DNA of 64,000 nt from Proteus terrae (GTDB lineage: Bacteria; Pseudomonadota; Gammaproteobacteria; Enterobacterales; Enterobacteriaceae): contig NZ_PENS01000004.1 in assembly GCF_003144325.1 (NCBI RefSeq), forward strand, positions 186,001 through 250,000, read 5' to 3'. Below are positions 37,134 through 47,731 of the stretch, piece by piece. Both the position numbers and the translations under genes were made by a program. The notes under the pieces were generated by a model, which was given only the letters and a program-made list of their open reading frames with translations, made no database searches and had not been told where the DNA came from. Each line of letters starts with the position of its first letter. Positions within the stretch are counted from its first letter, which is position 1.

Positions 37134-38624
37134 TTAGTTTCCTGATGTTTCACTATCATCTAATGAAATTTGTTTTGCTGATGCGAAAAGCGGTGCTGTA
37201 ATTGTTCCTGCGATAACAACAGACATCGCACCAATCACTCCGTAGAAGAAGAAATTAAGATCACTGCCATAACGTGCAGCTAATACAGCAATAATACTGA
37301 CAATGATCCCGACAACTGCACTACCTGCATTAGCACGTTTGACAAAAATACCCAGCATAAACAAACCGGTCATTGGGCCACCCATTAAACCAATCAGACT
37401 ATTAAAGGCATCCCAAATTTCAGATTCATCAGATAAAACTAACCAAATTGCAGCTAAACTACTGAAGACACCAGCAACAATAATGACTAATCTTGCGACT
37501 TTCATTTTTTGTTCAGCGCTGCGTTCAGATTTGCTTAAACGAGTGTAGATATCAGAATTAAAACAGCTTGAGATACTGTTTAAGCTACTCGAAATGCTGG
37601 ATTGAGCCGCAGCAAAAATAGCTGCAATAATTAATCCAGCAATACCAACAGGCATTTCAGTCACAATAAACAGAGGCAGAATACCTCCTGTATTAAAGCC
37701 TTCAGGTAAGAAATTAGGATTCTGTTTGTAATACACAAACAAAGCAGATCCAATAGCAAAGAAGAAGATAGGAATAATGGCAACTAATTTCGCATTTGTT
37801 ATTAGTGTACGTTTTGTTTCTTCAATAGAATCCGTCACGATATAACGCTGTACGACATCCTGACTTGCTGTAAACTGTTGAATGTTAGCGAATAAAAATC
37901 CAATCATCAAAACAGGAATAGTGCTATCCGTCCAACTCCAACGAAATTGAGTCGTAGGAAAGAATTTATCAGCTTGTGATGTTGCTGTGAAAATTTCACT
38001 AATTCCGCCATCAACTTTAAAGCAGATCATAATAAAAATAAGAACTGCACCACCTGAAAGCAATAACCCTTGGATAACGTCCGTCCAAATAACACCTTCA
38101 ATTCCGCCCATCCAAGTATAAATAATACAGAGCAAGCTAATCAGTACGATTAAAACAACAGGGTCAATACCCATAAAAGGGCGTAAAGCAAGTACAGTTA
38201 AATAAGTAATAATGGCAATCCGACCAATATGGAATAACATAAATGAAAGGCTGGCAAATAAACGACTGCGTATATCAAAACGTGCTTCTAAATATTCATA
38301 AGCCGAAGTGATTTTTAATTTTCTAAAGAAAGGAATATAAAAATAAAAAACTAATGGCAAAATAGCGATAGCTAAATATTGCCCGATAATAAAAGTCCAG
38401 TCGGAAGTATAGGCCTTTGCTGGGATCGACATAAAAGTAATAGAACTTAAAGTAGTCGCAAAAACAGAAACCCCTGCGGCCCACCCAGGAACCCGGCCTC
38501 CTCCACGAAAATAATCATCCGCTGTTTTTTGGCGTTTAGAGAAATAAACACCCACGAGTAACATTGCAGCTAAATAACCAAACAGCACTGCATAGTTAAT
38601 AAAACCAAAATCATGTAATTGCAT
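37134..38624 (-). CDS. siaT: Sodium-coupled sialic acid symporter SiaT (SSS family)
   Basis: 496-residue inner membrane transporter with a LeuT-type fold and about 13 helices. It opens MQLHDFGFINYAVLFGYLAA and carries SVFATTLSSITFMSIPAKAY (Na+ and substrate site, about 55-75) and AAQSSISSSLNSISSCFNSD (Na2/Na3 region, about 340). From memory it matches the crystallised Proteus mirabilis SiaT almost throughout, with changes such as KAY for KAF, so sialic acid as substrate is well supported. It replaces the MFS-type NanT of E. coli. It sits between nanK and nanQ on one transcript. Confidence 0.95.
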   Translation of the reverse strand: MQLHDFGFINYAVLFGYLAAMLLVGVYFSKRQKTADDYFRGGGRVPGWAAGVSVFATTLSSITFMSIPAKAYTSDWTFIIGQYLAIAILPLVFYFYIPFFRKLKITSAYEYLEARFDIRSRLFASLSFMLFHIGRIAIITYLTVLALRPFMGIDPVVLIVLISLLCIIYTWMGGIEGVIWTDVIQGLLLSGGAVLIFIMICFKVDGGISEIFTATSQADKFFPTTQFRWSWTDSTIPVLMIGFLFANIQQFTASQDVVQRYIVTDSIEETKRTLITNAKLVAIIPIFFFAIGSALFVYYKQNPNFLPEGFNTGGILPLFIVTEMPVGIAGLIIAAIFAAAQSSISSSLNSISSCFNSDIYTRLSKSERSAEQKMKVARLVIIVAGVFSSLAAIWLVLSDESEIWDAFNSLIGLMGGPMTGLFMLGIFVKRANAGSAVVGIIVSIIAVLAARYGSDLNFFFYGVIGAMSVVIAGTITAPLFASAKQISLDDSETSGN

Positions 38625-38674
38625 TTTTTAGTCCTGCCATATGTAGGGTAAAAGGTAAGTTTTACGACAGTTTT

Positions 38675-39544
38675 TTATTGCTCTCTAGCCCAAAGGACAG
38701 CACCCCAGAGCCCGGCATCATGATGATAGTGAGCCGATAATATCGGCACTTGTAATGCAACTGGTTGCTTTATCTGGGCTGCTTGAACGAGTTCGATATA
38801 TCCCTTTGCCAGCCCAACACTTCCTCCAAGAACGACACAATCAGCATCTGTTGTTGCTTTAATATCGGTCACCAAATTTGCAATGATGTTTGCTGAACGT
38901 TCGATAATTGATTTTGCTTGTAAGTTTCCCTGATGAAAGGCAGCAAAAATCGCTTTTGCATCTTTTCCAGCAAGCTCCCGTGTCGCTTGTGATGCAATTG
39001 CACGACCAGAAGCGATTGCTTCAACACAACCATAGCGACCACAACCACAAAGTGGGCCATGAGGATCGGCAAGCGTGTGACCTAAATGACCTGCAATACC
39101 TCGCTTTCCTGTAAAGAGTTGTCCTTGTTGAATTACGCCACCGCCAACACCTGTCGATACGGTGATAAATGCCATATCGGAAATAGTTTCACGACGATGA
39201 TCATATTCAGCCCATGTGGCTGCTTGAGCATCATTGAGTAGCCAACAAGGCAATCCTGTAAGTGCGACGAGTGTTTCTTTTAAAGGAAAGTCTTTTAGTC
39301 CACCTAAATTACCCGGATTCAATGCGGTCAAAATGCCATTACAAATAATCCCTGTTGATGCGACAGCAACTCTATCTGCATCGCTTTTTAGTGGTGTAGT
39401 AATAGCAACTAAAGCTTCATAAAGTTGCGTTGGTGATGCACTTGCGGGTGTGGCTATCTGAGTATGTTGTGTCAATTGGTTATCTCGACTGATTAGTGCC
39501 GCCGAGATTTTTGTTCCTCCAATATCAATTGCTAATGTATTCAT
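38675..39544 (-). CDS. nanK: N-acetylmannosamine kinase NanK (ROK family)
   Basis: 289 residues (E. coli 291). The N-terminal phosphate loop is [16 protein letters not shown]; the second ATP-site motif is [20 protein letters not shown] near residue 130; the ROK zinc motif is [26 protein letters not shown] near residue 155, with the His and three Cys ligands. It phosphorylates N-acetylmannosamine at position 6. It overlaps nanE by 4 bases, giving coupled translation, and lies 50 bases before siaT. Confidence 0.94.
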   Translation of the reverse strand: MNTLAIDIGGTKISAALISRDNQLTQHTQIATPASASPTQLYEALVAITTPLKSDADRVAVASTGIICNGILTALNPGNLGGLKDFPLKETLVALTGLPCWLLNDAQAATWAEYDHRRETISDMAFITVSTGVGGGVIQQGQLFTGKRGIAGHLGHTLADPHGPLCGCGRYGCVEAIASGRAIASQATRELAGKDAKAIFAAFHQGNLQAKSIIERSANIIANLVTDIKATTDADCVVLGGSVGLAKGYIELVQAAQIKQPVALQVPILSAHYHHDAGLWGAVLWAREQ

Positions 39545-40239
39545 TTATCTAACTCCTGCTGCCACTTTAATGCCTGAGTAAACCAATCACAGACATGCTC
39601 AAGACGCGTCAATGCAGAGCCTACTGTGACAGCCCAAGCACCAGCTTGCATTCCTCTTGCGGCAATCATTGGTGTGTTATAACGCCCTTCGGCAATCACT
39701 CGGCATCCCTTTTCGGCCAATGCGGTGACAAGTTGTAAATCAGGTAGTTTTGGTATCTCACCACCGGTATAACCCGACATCGTTGAGCCAATAAATTCAG
39801 TGCCTAACTCTTGGCAATACATACCTTCGTCAAAGGTGGCACAATCTGCCATCGCCAATCTTCCTAAACGATGAATATGAGCTAATAGTGTTTTCACTGG
39901 TATAGGACGCACACGATCAGTACCATCAAAAGCAATAATATCGGCGCCCGCTTTAGCTAAGTCATCAACATCACTAAGCCACGGAGTGATCCTTACTGGG
40001 CTATCAGGTAAATCACGCTTCACAATACCAATAATCGGCACATCAATAAGAGGACGAGTTGCTCTTAAATTATCAATTCCCTCAATACGCACAGCGATTG
40101 CTCCTGCATTTACCGCTGCTTGAGCCATTGCAGCAACAATCTCTGGCTTATCCATTGGGCTATTATCAACAGGCTGGCAAGACACAATCAGTCCGCCTTT
40201 TTGTTGAATATCTTTAGTCATCTTTTCAATTAGCGCCAT
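39541..40239 (-). CDS. nanE: N-acetylmannosamine-6-phosphate 2-epimerase NanE
   Basis: 232-residue TIM-barrel epimerase producing N-acetylglucosamine 6-phosphate. Typical blocks are [20 protein letters not shown], the [15 protein letters not shown] strand, [53 protein letters not shown] and [20 protein letters not shown]. The ATG at 40239 is used; an ATG six codons on is possible. It is first in the nanE-nanK-siaT-nanQ operon, and an ACTCC-N17-GGAGT operator lies 31 bases upstream of the start. Confidence 0.95.
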   Translation of the reverse strand: MALIEKMTKDIQQKGGLIVSCQPVDNSPMDKPEIVAAMAQAAVNAGAIAVRIEGIDNLRATRPLIDVPIIGIVKRDLPDSPVRITPWLSDVDDLAKAGADIIAFDGTDRVRPIPVKTLLAHIHRLGRLAMADCATFDEGMYCQELGTEFIGSTMSGYTGGEIPKLPDLQLVTALAEKGCRVIAEGRYNTPMIAARGMQAGAWAVTVGSALTRLEHVCDWFTQALKWQQELDK

Positions 40240-40269
40240 TTTGACTCACTGCTCTCTTTTTTGAAATGT

Positions 40270-40298
40270 AACTCCAAATTATAATATTTTACGGAGTT
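40270..40298. promoter_or_regulatory. nan operator upstream of nanE
   Basis: AACTCC (40270-40275) and GGAGTT (40293-40298) form an inverted repeat with a 17-base AT-rich spacer. The same arrangement recurs before nanM. It probably binds the RpiR-family regulator. Confidence 0.65.
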
Positions 40299-40384
40299 TA
40301 ATTTCTCAATCAAAAAAACAGTAATTTGTGAAGAAGATCAAACAATAATCAATATCTTCTAACACACTGATAAATAAACAAAAT

Positions 40385-40413
40385 AAAAAGTAGAGTGATG
40401 TTTCCACCACTCT
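40385..40413 (-). terminator. Terminator after nanC
   Basis: AGAGTG (40392-40397) pairs with CACTCT (40408-40413); the minus strand continues ACTTTTTATTTTG. The stem is short, so strength is moderate. Confidence 0.6.
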
Positions 40414-40446
40414 TCCTCTTTTTTATTCCGTGTTACTTAACTTAAA

Positions 40447-41142
40447 TTAAAAATGAAACTGCAACCCGACTCGATAACGTGTCTGACGATCATCACTGAG
40501 AGGGCTTACAGCCATATTGCCAACTTCAATATAAGGTGTGAAAGTACTGTTGATTTGATAAGAGAAAGCGACGTTATGCTCATAATTGCGTTTTTTATTA
40601 TCATATTTTATGGCGTCGCTATACATTTGAGTATAATCATATTCCACTTTAAATTTGTTATATTTATAACCTATAAAACCATCAAGACGATTTGTTTTTT
40701 CATCATCAACACCTTGTTTTGTTTTACGGGCATAATCAAAACGATAACGTCCTGCAATATATAAACCATTATCAAAGTTATATTGTGCTTTTAAATAAGG
40801 TTTATATATAGAAGTATCTGTTACGGTTTCAAAAATAAGACCAGGCTGTAATGTAATATAGTTATTTAGTTTATAGTTATAACTTAATCCCATTTCAATA
40901 GCATTATTAACAACATCACTGAATAGTTTATCTTTATCACCATCAACACCACCCGATTTAACGCTAGCATCAATATAGAAACCAACACCATTTGAAAAAG
41001 AGTGAATAAATGCAACTCTATCTTTATTAATTCGAGTAGAGTCTGCATATTCATGACGAAAGTCTAATGTAGTCGCATATAATTGAGATGACATTAATAA
41101 AGTACAGCATGACAATAAAAGTTTCTTCTTTTTATTTAGCAT
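40447..41142 (-). CDS. nanC: KdgM/NanC-family outer membrane channel, predicted sialic acid porin
   Basis: 231 residues from the ATG at 41142. The signal peptide MLNKKKKLLLSCCTLLMSSQ LYA precedes a mature part starting TTLDFRHEYAD, the conserved first strand of the oligosaccharide-specific KdgM porins. Alternating strands follow (FKVEYDYTQMYSDAIKYDN) and the end is YRVGLQFHF, with a C-terminal phenylalanine for barrel assembly. Its place after nanM supports sialic acid transport like NanC, although KdgM relatives pass acidic oligogalacturonides. The frame to 41181 has no good start. Confidence 0.87.
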   Translation of the reverse strand: MLNKKKKLLLSCCTLLMSSQLYATTLDFRHEYADSTRINKDRVAFIHSFSNGVGFYIDASVKSGGVDGDKDKLFSDVVNNAIEMGLSYNYKLNNYITLQPGLIFETVTDTSIYKPYLKAQYNFDNGLYIAGRYRFDYARKTKQGVDDEKTNRLDGFIGYKYNKFKVEYDYTQMYSDAIKYDNKKRNYEHNVAFSYQINSTFTPYIEVGNMAVSPLSDDRQTRYRVGLQFHF

Positions 41143-41224
41143 AATATTTTTCCAAAAAGGTGAGATCCCCTGAATTAACAAAGGAGATCTTGATGAATTA
41201 TTTTAATTTATATTTAGGAAGAGA

Positions 41225-42382
41225 TTATTCAATAATTAATTGTTTATCTTTCATTGTTAAAGTAATAACTGAATTAACAGCTTCACCTTTATTTGTTTCG
41301 CCTCCAATTAAATAAAGTGAATTATCATATGAAACAGTAACACCATAGCCAAGAGGAAGAGGTAATTCACCAATGACTTTCCATTGATTATTAATAAAAC
41401 CATAAATTTCTTTATGCCATGTCTTTTCTAATCCTTGATGCGCAAAGTAATGTTGCTGTGCATAGTTTGCCTGTGCTCCCGGGAAATTTGCCCCGCCAGC
41501 AACAAGTAAAGTGTGCATACTGTAACCGGAAAATGCACCAGCCAAACCGTCTTGTGGCTGATTAGGCGTAGGGTCGGGTAATTTCTGAGCAACAGACCCC
41601 CATTGTAATTGAGTATTTTTTAATGTGGCAGTTTGCACTTCACTGGTGCGTAACCCTGGTTTTATTTCACCATTGATTAAAGTGATTTTATTGCCATCAT
41701 AAGCTAATGCAGAGCCTGCTGTTCCATTAAATGGCGTAATACCTAATAATCTCCATTGATTATTTTCAGCATTATATTCCATTATATTTCGATTAAAAAA
41801 ATAACCTTCAGCAGGCTTATTAAAATAATCACTAATAATTTTTTTATTTTCAGATTCATTCGATTTAGTACGGTTTAAATCAACGAAATAACCGTCAAAG
41901 ATTTGTTGATTAACACCACCAAGAATAATAGCTTGATCATTGTTAATACTAACTCCTGTATGCCCAACCAATCCGTAAGGTGCTCGAGTGTTGATCTTTT
42001 CCCATTTATTTTCTTTTGGTGAATAGCGATAAACATCTGTCAGCGCACTAATTGTTTCGCTATTTTCATTTTCTTTTCCTGCTCCACCAAAAATATAAAT
42101 ATCATTATTTAGCTCTAGAGCAATAGCTTGATCTCTTGGTGTTCCAGGAAAGTCTGCTATTCTTTCCCATTGTTTTTTCGAACTATTCAGGTCAAGCTTA
42201 TACCATGATTTTCCCGCTGTACCTAAACCAACATAAATAATATTTTCGCTAATTGTTCCAGCACCACTTTTAAATGTTACTGGTAAATTAGGCAGCTTTT
42301 CTGCAAAACTAGTAGACGTGAATATTGCCGACATTAGCATTACAGAAAGACAGGAGTAAGATATTTTCTTTATTCTGTTCAT
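41225..42382 (-). CDS. nanM: N-acetylneuraminate epimerase NanM (periplasmic kelch protein)
   Basis: 385 residues. The signal peptide is MNRIKKISYSCLSVMLMSAI FTSTSFA, then kelch-type beta-propeller repeats: IYVGLGTAGKSWYKLDLNSS, DIYIFGGAGKENENSE, HTGVSINNDQAIILGGVNQQ and SLYLIGGETNKGEAV. NanM interconverts alpha and beta sialic acid in the periplasm, ready for uptake. The glutamate and arginine residues that act in E. coli NanM are plausibly in the GEIKPGLRTSEVQ block. It is the first gene before nanC (82-base gap), with the nan operator 58 bases upstream. Confidence 0.92.
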   Translation of the reverse strand: MNRIKKISYSCLSVMLMSAIFTSTSFAEKLPNLPVTFKSGAGTISENIIYVGLGTAGKSWYKLDLNSSKKQWERIADFPGTPRDQAIALELNNDIYIFGGAGKENENSETISALTDVYRYSPKENKWEKINTRAPYGLVGHTGVSINNDQAIILGGVNQQIFDGYFVDLNRTKSNESENKKIISDYFNKPAEGYFFNRNIMEYNAENNQWRLLGITPFNGTAGSALAYDGNKITLINGEIKPGLRTSEVQTATLKNTQLQWGSVAQKLPDPTPNQPQDGLAGAFSGYSMHTLLVAGGANFPGAQANYAQQHYFAHQGLEKTWHKEIYGFINNQWKVIGELPLPLGYGVTVSYDNSLYLIGGETNKGEAVNSVITLTMKDKQLIIE

Positions 42383-42439
42383 ACTTATTAGCTCTTATTA
42401 TTGTCATCAAGTAGGGGTTTTTCTTGTATCTTAAATATC

Positions 42440-42466
42440 ACTCCAATATATAATTATTTTCGGAGT
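42440..42466. promoter_or_regulatory. nan operator upstream of nanM
   Basis: ACTCC (42440-42444) and GGAGT (42462-42466) are inverted with a 17-base spacer, as at nanE. The spacers also share an ATAAT-like centre, and CGGAGTTA ends both sites on the right. Confidence 0.65.
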
Positions 42467-43004
42467 TAAACTTCAAATTGATCTTTTCTGAATTGTGAAG
42501 GCGATCAAAATGTCTATTTTTTAATCTTATATTTTTACAACTTTCTTTAAATCAAATTTAGGAATAAAAATCTGACAATAGAATAAAAGACAGTCTCAAT
42601 AAATTATTATTGAGATTTTATGCAGAATATAATGTTACTTTTTTTACAGTAAAAAATTTTTATGACACAGGTAAAAATGGAGTTTTATTTCAAGCGCCTT
42701 TTTAATAGATTACATCCTCATTTTTACCTTGTGTGTTAATTGAAAAATTGGTTATTTAACATGATGGAAATCAAACTAAATTGTTATTTTTTAATATATT
42801 TTGTATCCGCATTGTTAGCATGGATTTATTTTTTTTCCTCGTTATAATCACCAACGTCATTTTAAGTAGTAGTTCATCACATTGAGTTCACAAAACGATA
42901 CTCAGGTCTGTCTTGAATGATTGAAAAATGAAATCGTATCTTTACTGGACGTTTTTTAAACGCCCGGTACGGATGTTATTTATCAATTTATCAAGGAGAC
43001 ACTG
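42467..43004. promoter_or_regulatory. Gap before fdnGHI with hairpin and possible FNR site
   Basis: About 540 bases without a gene. TCTCAATAA (42594-42602) pairs with TTATTGAGA (42607-42615), followed by TTTTATG, like a terminator with no known gene in front. ATGATGGAAATCAA (42761-42774) matches FNR's TTGAT-N4-ATCAA at 9 of 10 positions and could activate fdn, although it is 230 bases from the start codon. No NarL heptamers were assigned. Confidence 0.4.
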
Positions 43005-46000
43005 ATGCAAATCAGTCGTAGGTCTTTCTTTAAGATCTGTGCAGGCGGTATGGCTGGTACATCTGCTGCATTACTAGGCTTGACACCTGAAGTATCTATT
43101 GCGAACACTCGCCAATATAAATTATTACGTTCCGTTGAAACTCGTAATAACTGCACTTATTGCTCTGTAGGTTGCGGTATTTTGATGTATAGCCTTGGGG
43201 ATGGTGCAAAGAATGTCGATAAAAGTATTTATCACATTGAAGGCGACCCTGATCATCCTGTTAGCCGTGGCTCTTTATGCCCGAAAGGTGCTGGGCTTGT
43301 CGATTATATTCACAGTGAAAATCGCCTGAAATATCCTGAATATCGTAGACCTGGCTCTGATAAGTGGGAGCGCATTTCATGGAATGAAGCGATTGATAAA
43401 ATCGCCCGTCTGATGAAAAAAGATCGTGATGAAAACTTTGTTACTCATAATGAAAAAGGGCAGGAAGTTAACCGCTGGCTCACCACCGGTATGCTTTGTT
43501 CTTCTGCCGCCAGTAATGAAACCGGAATTTTAGATAATAAATTTTCTCGTTCATTAGGCATGATTGCTATCGATTGTCAGGCAAGACTTTGCCATGCGCC
43601 AACCGTTGCAGCATTAGCTCCAACTTTTGGTCGTGGTGCAATGACCAATAACTGGGTTGATATTAAAAACGCTAACGTTGTGCTGATCATGGGCGGTAAC
43701 CCTGCTGAAGCGCACCCTGTCGGTTTTAAATGGGTTATCGAAGCTAAAATTAAGAACAATGCGAAGGTTATCGTTGTCGATCCTCGTTTTAACCGTAGTG
43801 CTGCGGTTGCCGATCTCTACTCTCCTATTCGTGCAGGCTCTGATACTGCGTTCTTATTAGGTGTTATTCATTACCTTATTGAACACAATAAAATTCAGCA
43901 TGAATATGTGAAAGCCTATACCAATGCTTCTTTGATTGTTCGTGAAGATTTTAGCTTTGATGAAGGTCTTTTCAGTGGATTTGATAAAGAAAACCAAAGC
44001 TATGATAAAACCTCATGGCACTATGAACTTGATGAGAATGGTTTAGCATTAAGAGATAATTCACTGCAACATCCTCGTTGTGTGTGGAATCTTTTAAAAC
44101 AGCACGTTTCACGTTATACCCCTGAAATTGTTACCACTCTTTGTGGCACGCCTTTAGAAGATTTCACCTATATCTGTGAAGCGCTTGCGTCTACCAGTGT
44201 AAAAGACAGAACCTCAACTATTTTGTATGCCCTCGGTTGGACACACCATACCGGTGGCGCTCAAACTATCCGTGCAGCAGGTATGATCCAGTTATTATTA
44301 GGTAACGTGGGGATGCCAGGTGGTGGTGTGAATGCGTTACGTGGGCACTCGAATATTCAAGGTTATAGTGATCTGGGTTTATTATCATTAAATCTACCAG
44401 GCTATATGCCCCTGCCTAATGAAAAACAAACATCATTAGAAACTTATTTATCTCAGGTAACACCGAAAACCGTGGTTGCAGACCAAGTTAACTACTGGAA
44501 AAGAACCCCTGATTTCTTTATTAGCTTACTAAAAAGCTTCTGGGGTGAGCACGCAACGGCACAAAACGAATGGGGTTATCACTGGTTACCAAAATGGGAT
44601 AAAAGCTATGACATCATGGCGCAGACCCAATTGATGATCGATGGAAAAATGAATGGTTATATCGTTCAAGGTTTTAACCCATTAGCCGCTTTTGCCGATA
44701 AAAATAAATGTAGCGCCGCATTAGCCAAGCTGAAATATATGGTTGTCATTGATCCATTAGTGACTGAATCATCTAATTTCTGGCAAAACCACGGCGAGAT
44801 GAATGAAGTCTCACCAAAAGATATTCAAACTGAAATCTTCCGTTTACCTTCATCATGTTTTGCTGAAGAAAATGGCTCAATTGCAAACTCAGGCCGCTGG
44901 TTACAATGGCATTGGGCGGGTGCTAAACCACCAGCACAAGCATGGCATGATGGTAAAATTTTAGGGCATTTATTAATGCGTCTGCGCGAGCTTTATCGTG
45001 AAGAAGGTGGCGTTTGCCCTGAGCCTGTAATGAATCTTTCTTGGAACTACGTTGACCCTTACGATCCACAACCTGAAGAAGTGGCGAAAGAAGCGAATGG
45101 TCAAGCCATGCAAGATATCTTTGATGAAACAGGCAAATTGTTGTTTAAAAAAGGACAACAGCTTGATGGTTTTCATCAACTGAAATCAGATGGTTCAACT
45201 GCGAGTTTCTGTTGGGTTTATTCTGGTTGCTGGACTGAAAAAGGCAACCAAATGGCGAACCGTGATAACGCCGATCCATCTGGACTAGGTTGTACACCGG
45301 GTTGGGCTTTTGCGTGGCCTCAAAACCGTCGTGTGTTATATAACCGCGCATCAGTTGATCCACAAGGGCAGCCTTGGGATACAAAGCGTCAGCTTATCAA
45401 ATGGAATGGTAATCAATGGGTTGGCCCTGATGTACCCGATTATAGCAATGCAGCGCCTAATAGCGGTGTAGGCCCGTTCATTATGCAACCTGAAGGTATG
45501 GGACGTTTATTTGCTGTTGATAAAATGGCTGATGGTCCATTCCCTGAATTCTACGAACCGTTTGAATCGCCAACAGAAGATAATATTCTGCACCCAAAAG
45601 TCTCTCGTAACCCTGTTGCACGTTTATATAGCTACGATGCCGAACATTTAGGTAAAGCAGATGAATTCCCTTATGTGGCAACAACCTATTCAATTACTGA
45701 ATTGTTCCGTCACTGGACAAAACACTCATTAATTAATGCTATTGCACAACCCGATCAATTTATTGAGATTGGTGAACAACTTGCTTCACGTAAAGGCATT
45801 GTTCAAGGTGATGAAGTTAAAGTGAGTGCGAAACGTGGCTATATCAAAGCCAAAGCCGTGGTGACTAAGCGAATTAGACCTCTAACGATAAATGGCAAAG
45901 TCGTTGATACCATCGGCATTCCTTGTCACTGGGGCTTTGAGGGGGCAACTCGCAAAGGTTTCCTTGCCAATACATTAACGCCATCTGTGGGTGATGCGAA

Positions 46001-46052
46001 CTCATTCACACCTGAATATAAGGCGTTTTTAGTCAATATCGAAAAGGCATAA
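43005..46052 (+). CDS. fdnG: Formate dehydrogenase-N/O major subunit with Cys in place of Sec
   Basis: 1015-residue periplasmic molybdoenzyme oxidising formate to CO2. The twin-arginine signal is [20 protein letters not shown]. The [4Fe-4S] ligands are in [12 protein letters not shown] and later SLCPKGAG. In E. coli the molybdenum is held by selenocysteine 196; here codon 196 (43590-43592) is TGC in the block [20 protein letters not shown], so this is a Cys-form enzyme and needs no selenium. Otherwise the length and blocks such as [13 protein letters not shown] match FdnG/FdoG closely. fdnH follows after 10 bases. FNR and nitrate control is expected for FdnG; the aerobic FdoG is not excluded. 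Confidence 0.93.
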   Translation: MQISRRSFFKICAGGMAGTSAALLGLTPEVSIANTRQYKLLRSVETRNNCTYCSVGCGILMYSLGDGAKNVDKSIYHIEGDPDHPVSRGSLCPKGAGLVDYIHSENRLKYPEYRRPGSDKWERISWNEAIDKIARLMKKDRDENFVTHNEKGQEVNRWLTTGMLCSSAASNETGILDNKFSRSLGMIAIDCQARLCHAPTVAALAPTFGRGAMTNNWVDIKNANVVLIMGGNPAEAHPVGFKWVIEAKIKNNAKVIVVDPRFNRSAAVADLYSPIRAGSDTAFLLGVIHYLIEHNKIQHEYVKAYTNASLIVREDFSFDEGLFSGFDKENQSYDKTSWHYELDENGLALRDNSLQHPRCVWNLLKQHVSRYTPEIVTTLCGTPLEDFTYICEALASTSVKDRTSTILYALGWTHHTGGAQTIRAAGMIQLLLGNVGMPGGGVNALRGHSNIQGYSDLGLLSLNLPGYMPLPNEKQTSLETYLSQVTPKTVVADQVNYWKRTPDFFISLLKSFWGEHATAQNEWGYHWLPKWDKSYDIMAQTQLMIDGKMNGYIVQGFNPLAAFADKNKCSAALAKLKYMVVIDPLVTESSNFWQNHGEMNEVSPKDIQTEIFRLPSSCFAEENGSIANSGRWLQWHWAGAKPPAQAWHDGKILGHLLMRLRELYREEGGVCPEPVMNLSWNYVDPYDPQPEEVAKEANGQAMQDIFDETGKLLFKKGQQLDGFHQLKSDGSTASFCWVYSGCWTEKGNQMANRDNADPSGLGCTPGWAFAWPQNRRVLYNRASVDPQGQPWDTKRQLIKWNGNQWVGPDVPDYSNAAPNSGVGPFIMQPEGMGRLFAVDKMADGPFPEFYEPFESPTEDNILHPKVSRNPVARLYSYDAEHLGKADEFPYVATTYSITELFRHWTKHSLINAIAQPDQFIEIGEQLASRKGIVQGDEVKVSAKRGYIKAKAVVTKRIRPLTINGKVVDTIGIPCHWGFEGATRKGFLANTLTPSVGDANSFTPEYKAFLVNIEKA

Positions 46053-46062
46053 GGGGAAACTA

Positions 46063-46992
46063 ATGTCATTGCAATCTCAAGATATTATTCGTCGTTCTGC
46101 TACAAATTCTCTCACGCCTGCACCACAAGTACGTGACTTTAAAGAAGAAGTGGCAAAGCTTATCGATGTGACAACCTGTATTGGCTGTAAAGCCTGTCAG
46201 GTTGCCTGTTCTGAATGGAACGATATTCGCGATAAAGTCGGTCTTAATGTCGGTGTTTATGATAACCCAATGGATTTAACCGCTAAATCGTGGACCGTAA
46301 TGCGATTTTCTGAAGTCGAAGAAAACGGCAAGCTGGAGTGGCTAATTCGTAAAGATGGCTGTATGCACTGCGCTGATCCAGGTTGCTTAAAAGCGTGTCC
46401 AGCAGAAGGTGCCATCATTCAATACGCTAATGGTATTGTCGATTTTCAATCAGAACACTGTATTGGTTGTGGTTATTGTATTGCGGGTTGTCCTTTCGAT
46501 GTTCCTCGTATTAATGAAGAAGATAACCGCGCTTATAAATGCACATTGTGTGTTGATCGTGTTGAAGTCGGTCAAGAACCCGCTTGTGTAAAAACCTGTC
46601 CTACAGGTGCGATTCATTTTGGCTCTAAAGAAGCAATGACTCATCTTGCCAATGAGCGAGTCGCTGAACTCAATACCCGTGGTTATGACAAAGCAGGCTT
46701 ATACGATCCTCAAGGTGTTGGCGGAACTCACGTTATGTATGTACTTCATCATGCAGATAGACCTAATTTGTATCATGGCTTACCTGAAAATCCAGAAATT
46801 AGCTCAACGGTTAAATTCTGGAAAGGTATTTGGAAACCATTAGCAGCGGTTGGTTTTGCAGCCACTTTTGCGGGTGCAATATTCCATTATTTAGGTATTG
46901 GCCCTAACCACACCACAGAAGAAGATGAAGAAGAGGCACAAAAAGAGATGGAAGCATCACAAAATTCAGTGAATAAAGAGGAGCAGAAATAA
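46063..46992 (+). CDS. fdnH: Formate dehydrogenase iron-sulfur subunit
   Basis: 309 residues (E. coli FdnH 294). Four cysteine groups for [4Fe-4S] clusters: [51 protein letters not shown] and [21 protein letters not shown] single membrane helix near residues 250-272 ([20 protein letters not shown]) anchors it, and a charged tail rich in Glu and Lys follows, longer than in E. coli. It links FdnG to the cytochrome subunit. AAGGGGA precedes the ATG; it overlaps fdnI by one base. Confidence 0.95.
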   Translation: MSLQSQDIIRRSATNSLTPAPQVRDFKEEVAKLIDVTTCIGCKACQVACSEWNDIRDKVGLNVGVYDNPMDLTAKSWTVMRFSEVEENGKLEWLIRKDGCMHCADPGCLKACPAEGAIIQYANGIVDFQSEHCIGCGYCIAGCPFDVPRINEEDNRAYKCTLCVDRVEVGQEPACVKTCPTGAIHFGSKEAMTHLANERVAELNTRGYDKAGLYDPQGVGGTHVMYVLHHADRPNLYHGLPENPEISSTVKFWKGIWKPLAAVGFAATFAGAIFHYLGIGPNHTTEEDEEEAQKEMEASQNSVNKEEQK

Positions 46993-47648
46993 TGAAGAAG
47001 AAAAGTGATAAAATCCTTCGTCATACTGCCTCAGAGCGTATTAATCACTGGGTTGTGGCGATTTTCTTTATCTTTACCACTTTTAGTGGATTGGGCTTTT
47101 TCTTCCCATCTCTAAACTGGTTTATGAATATTTTAGGCACCCCACAGCTTTCGCGTTTACTGCATCCATTTACGGGTGTCGCGATGGTATTCTTCTTTAT
47201 CTTTATGTTTTTTAGATACTTAAAGTATAACTTTGTTGATAAAGACGACTTAGTATGGGCGAAGAATATCCATAAAGTGCTACAAAACGAAGAAGCTGGT
47301 GATATTGGGCATTATAACTTAGGTCAAAAAGGGATTTATTGGACATTAAGTCTTAGTCTTATCGTCCTTACCATCAGTGGTGTGATTATCTGGCGTCCTT
47401 ATTTTGCGGATTATTTCTCGATCCCCGTTATTCGCATTGCCTTACTAGCTCACTCACTGTCCGCTATCTTACTGATCATAACAGTGATTGTTCATGCTTA
47501 TGCTGCGTTTTGGGTAAAAGGTTCAATTCGTAGCATGATTGAAGGTTGGGTAACTCGAGGTTGGGCGAAAAAGCACCATCCACGTTGGTATCGTGAGATT
47601 TTAGAAGAAGAAAAAAAAGAAGCAGAAAGTAAATTAAACCAAAAATAA
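46992..47648 (+). CDS. fdnI: Formate dehydrogenase cytochrome b556 subunit
   Basis: 218 residues (E. coli FdnI 217) with four membrane helices. The haem-ligand histidines are expected in ASERINHWVVAIFFIFTTFS, LLHPFTGVAMVFFFIFMF, IALLAHSLSAILLIITVIVH and the following HAYAAFWVKGS. It takes electrons to menaquinone on the cytoplasmic side. It is the last gene of fdnGHI; no fdhE follows. A bidirectional terminator lies 38 bases on. Confidence 0.95.
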   Translation: MKKKSDKILRHTASERINHWVVAIFFIFTTFSGLGFFFPSLNWFMNILGTPQLSRLLHPFTGVAMVFFFIFMFFRYLKYNFVDKDDLVWAKNIHKVLQNEEAGDIGHYNLGQKGIYWTLSLSLIVLTISGVIIWRPYFADYFSIPVIRIALLAHSLSAILLIITVIVHAYAAFWVKGSIRSMIEGWVTRGWAKKHHPRWYREILEEEKKEAESKLNQK

Positions 47649-47685
47649 TAGACTGTTTTTTTCTATAAAATAGATATGAGAGAAA

Positions 47686-47709
47686 AATGGAGGCTTAATA
47701 GCCTCCATT
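47686..47709. terminator. Bidirectional terminator between fdnI and fdhF
   Basis: AATGGAGGC (47686-47694) pairs with GCCTCCATT (47701-47709) around a 6-base loop. T-rich tracts follow on both strands, serving the convergent fdn operon and fdhF. Confidence 0.88.
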
Positions 47710-47731
47710 CTATTTTTAATCAACGATTAAC

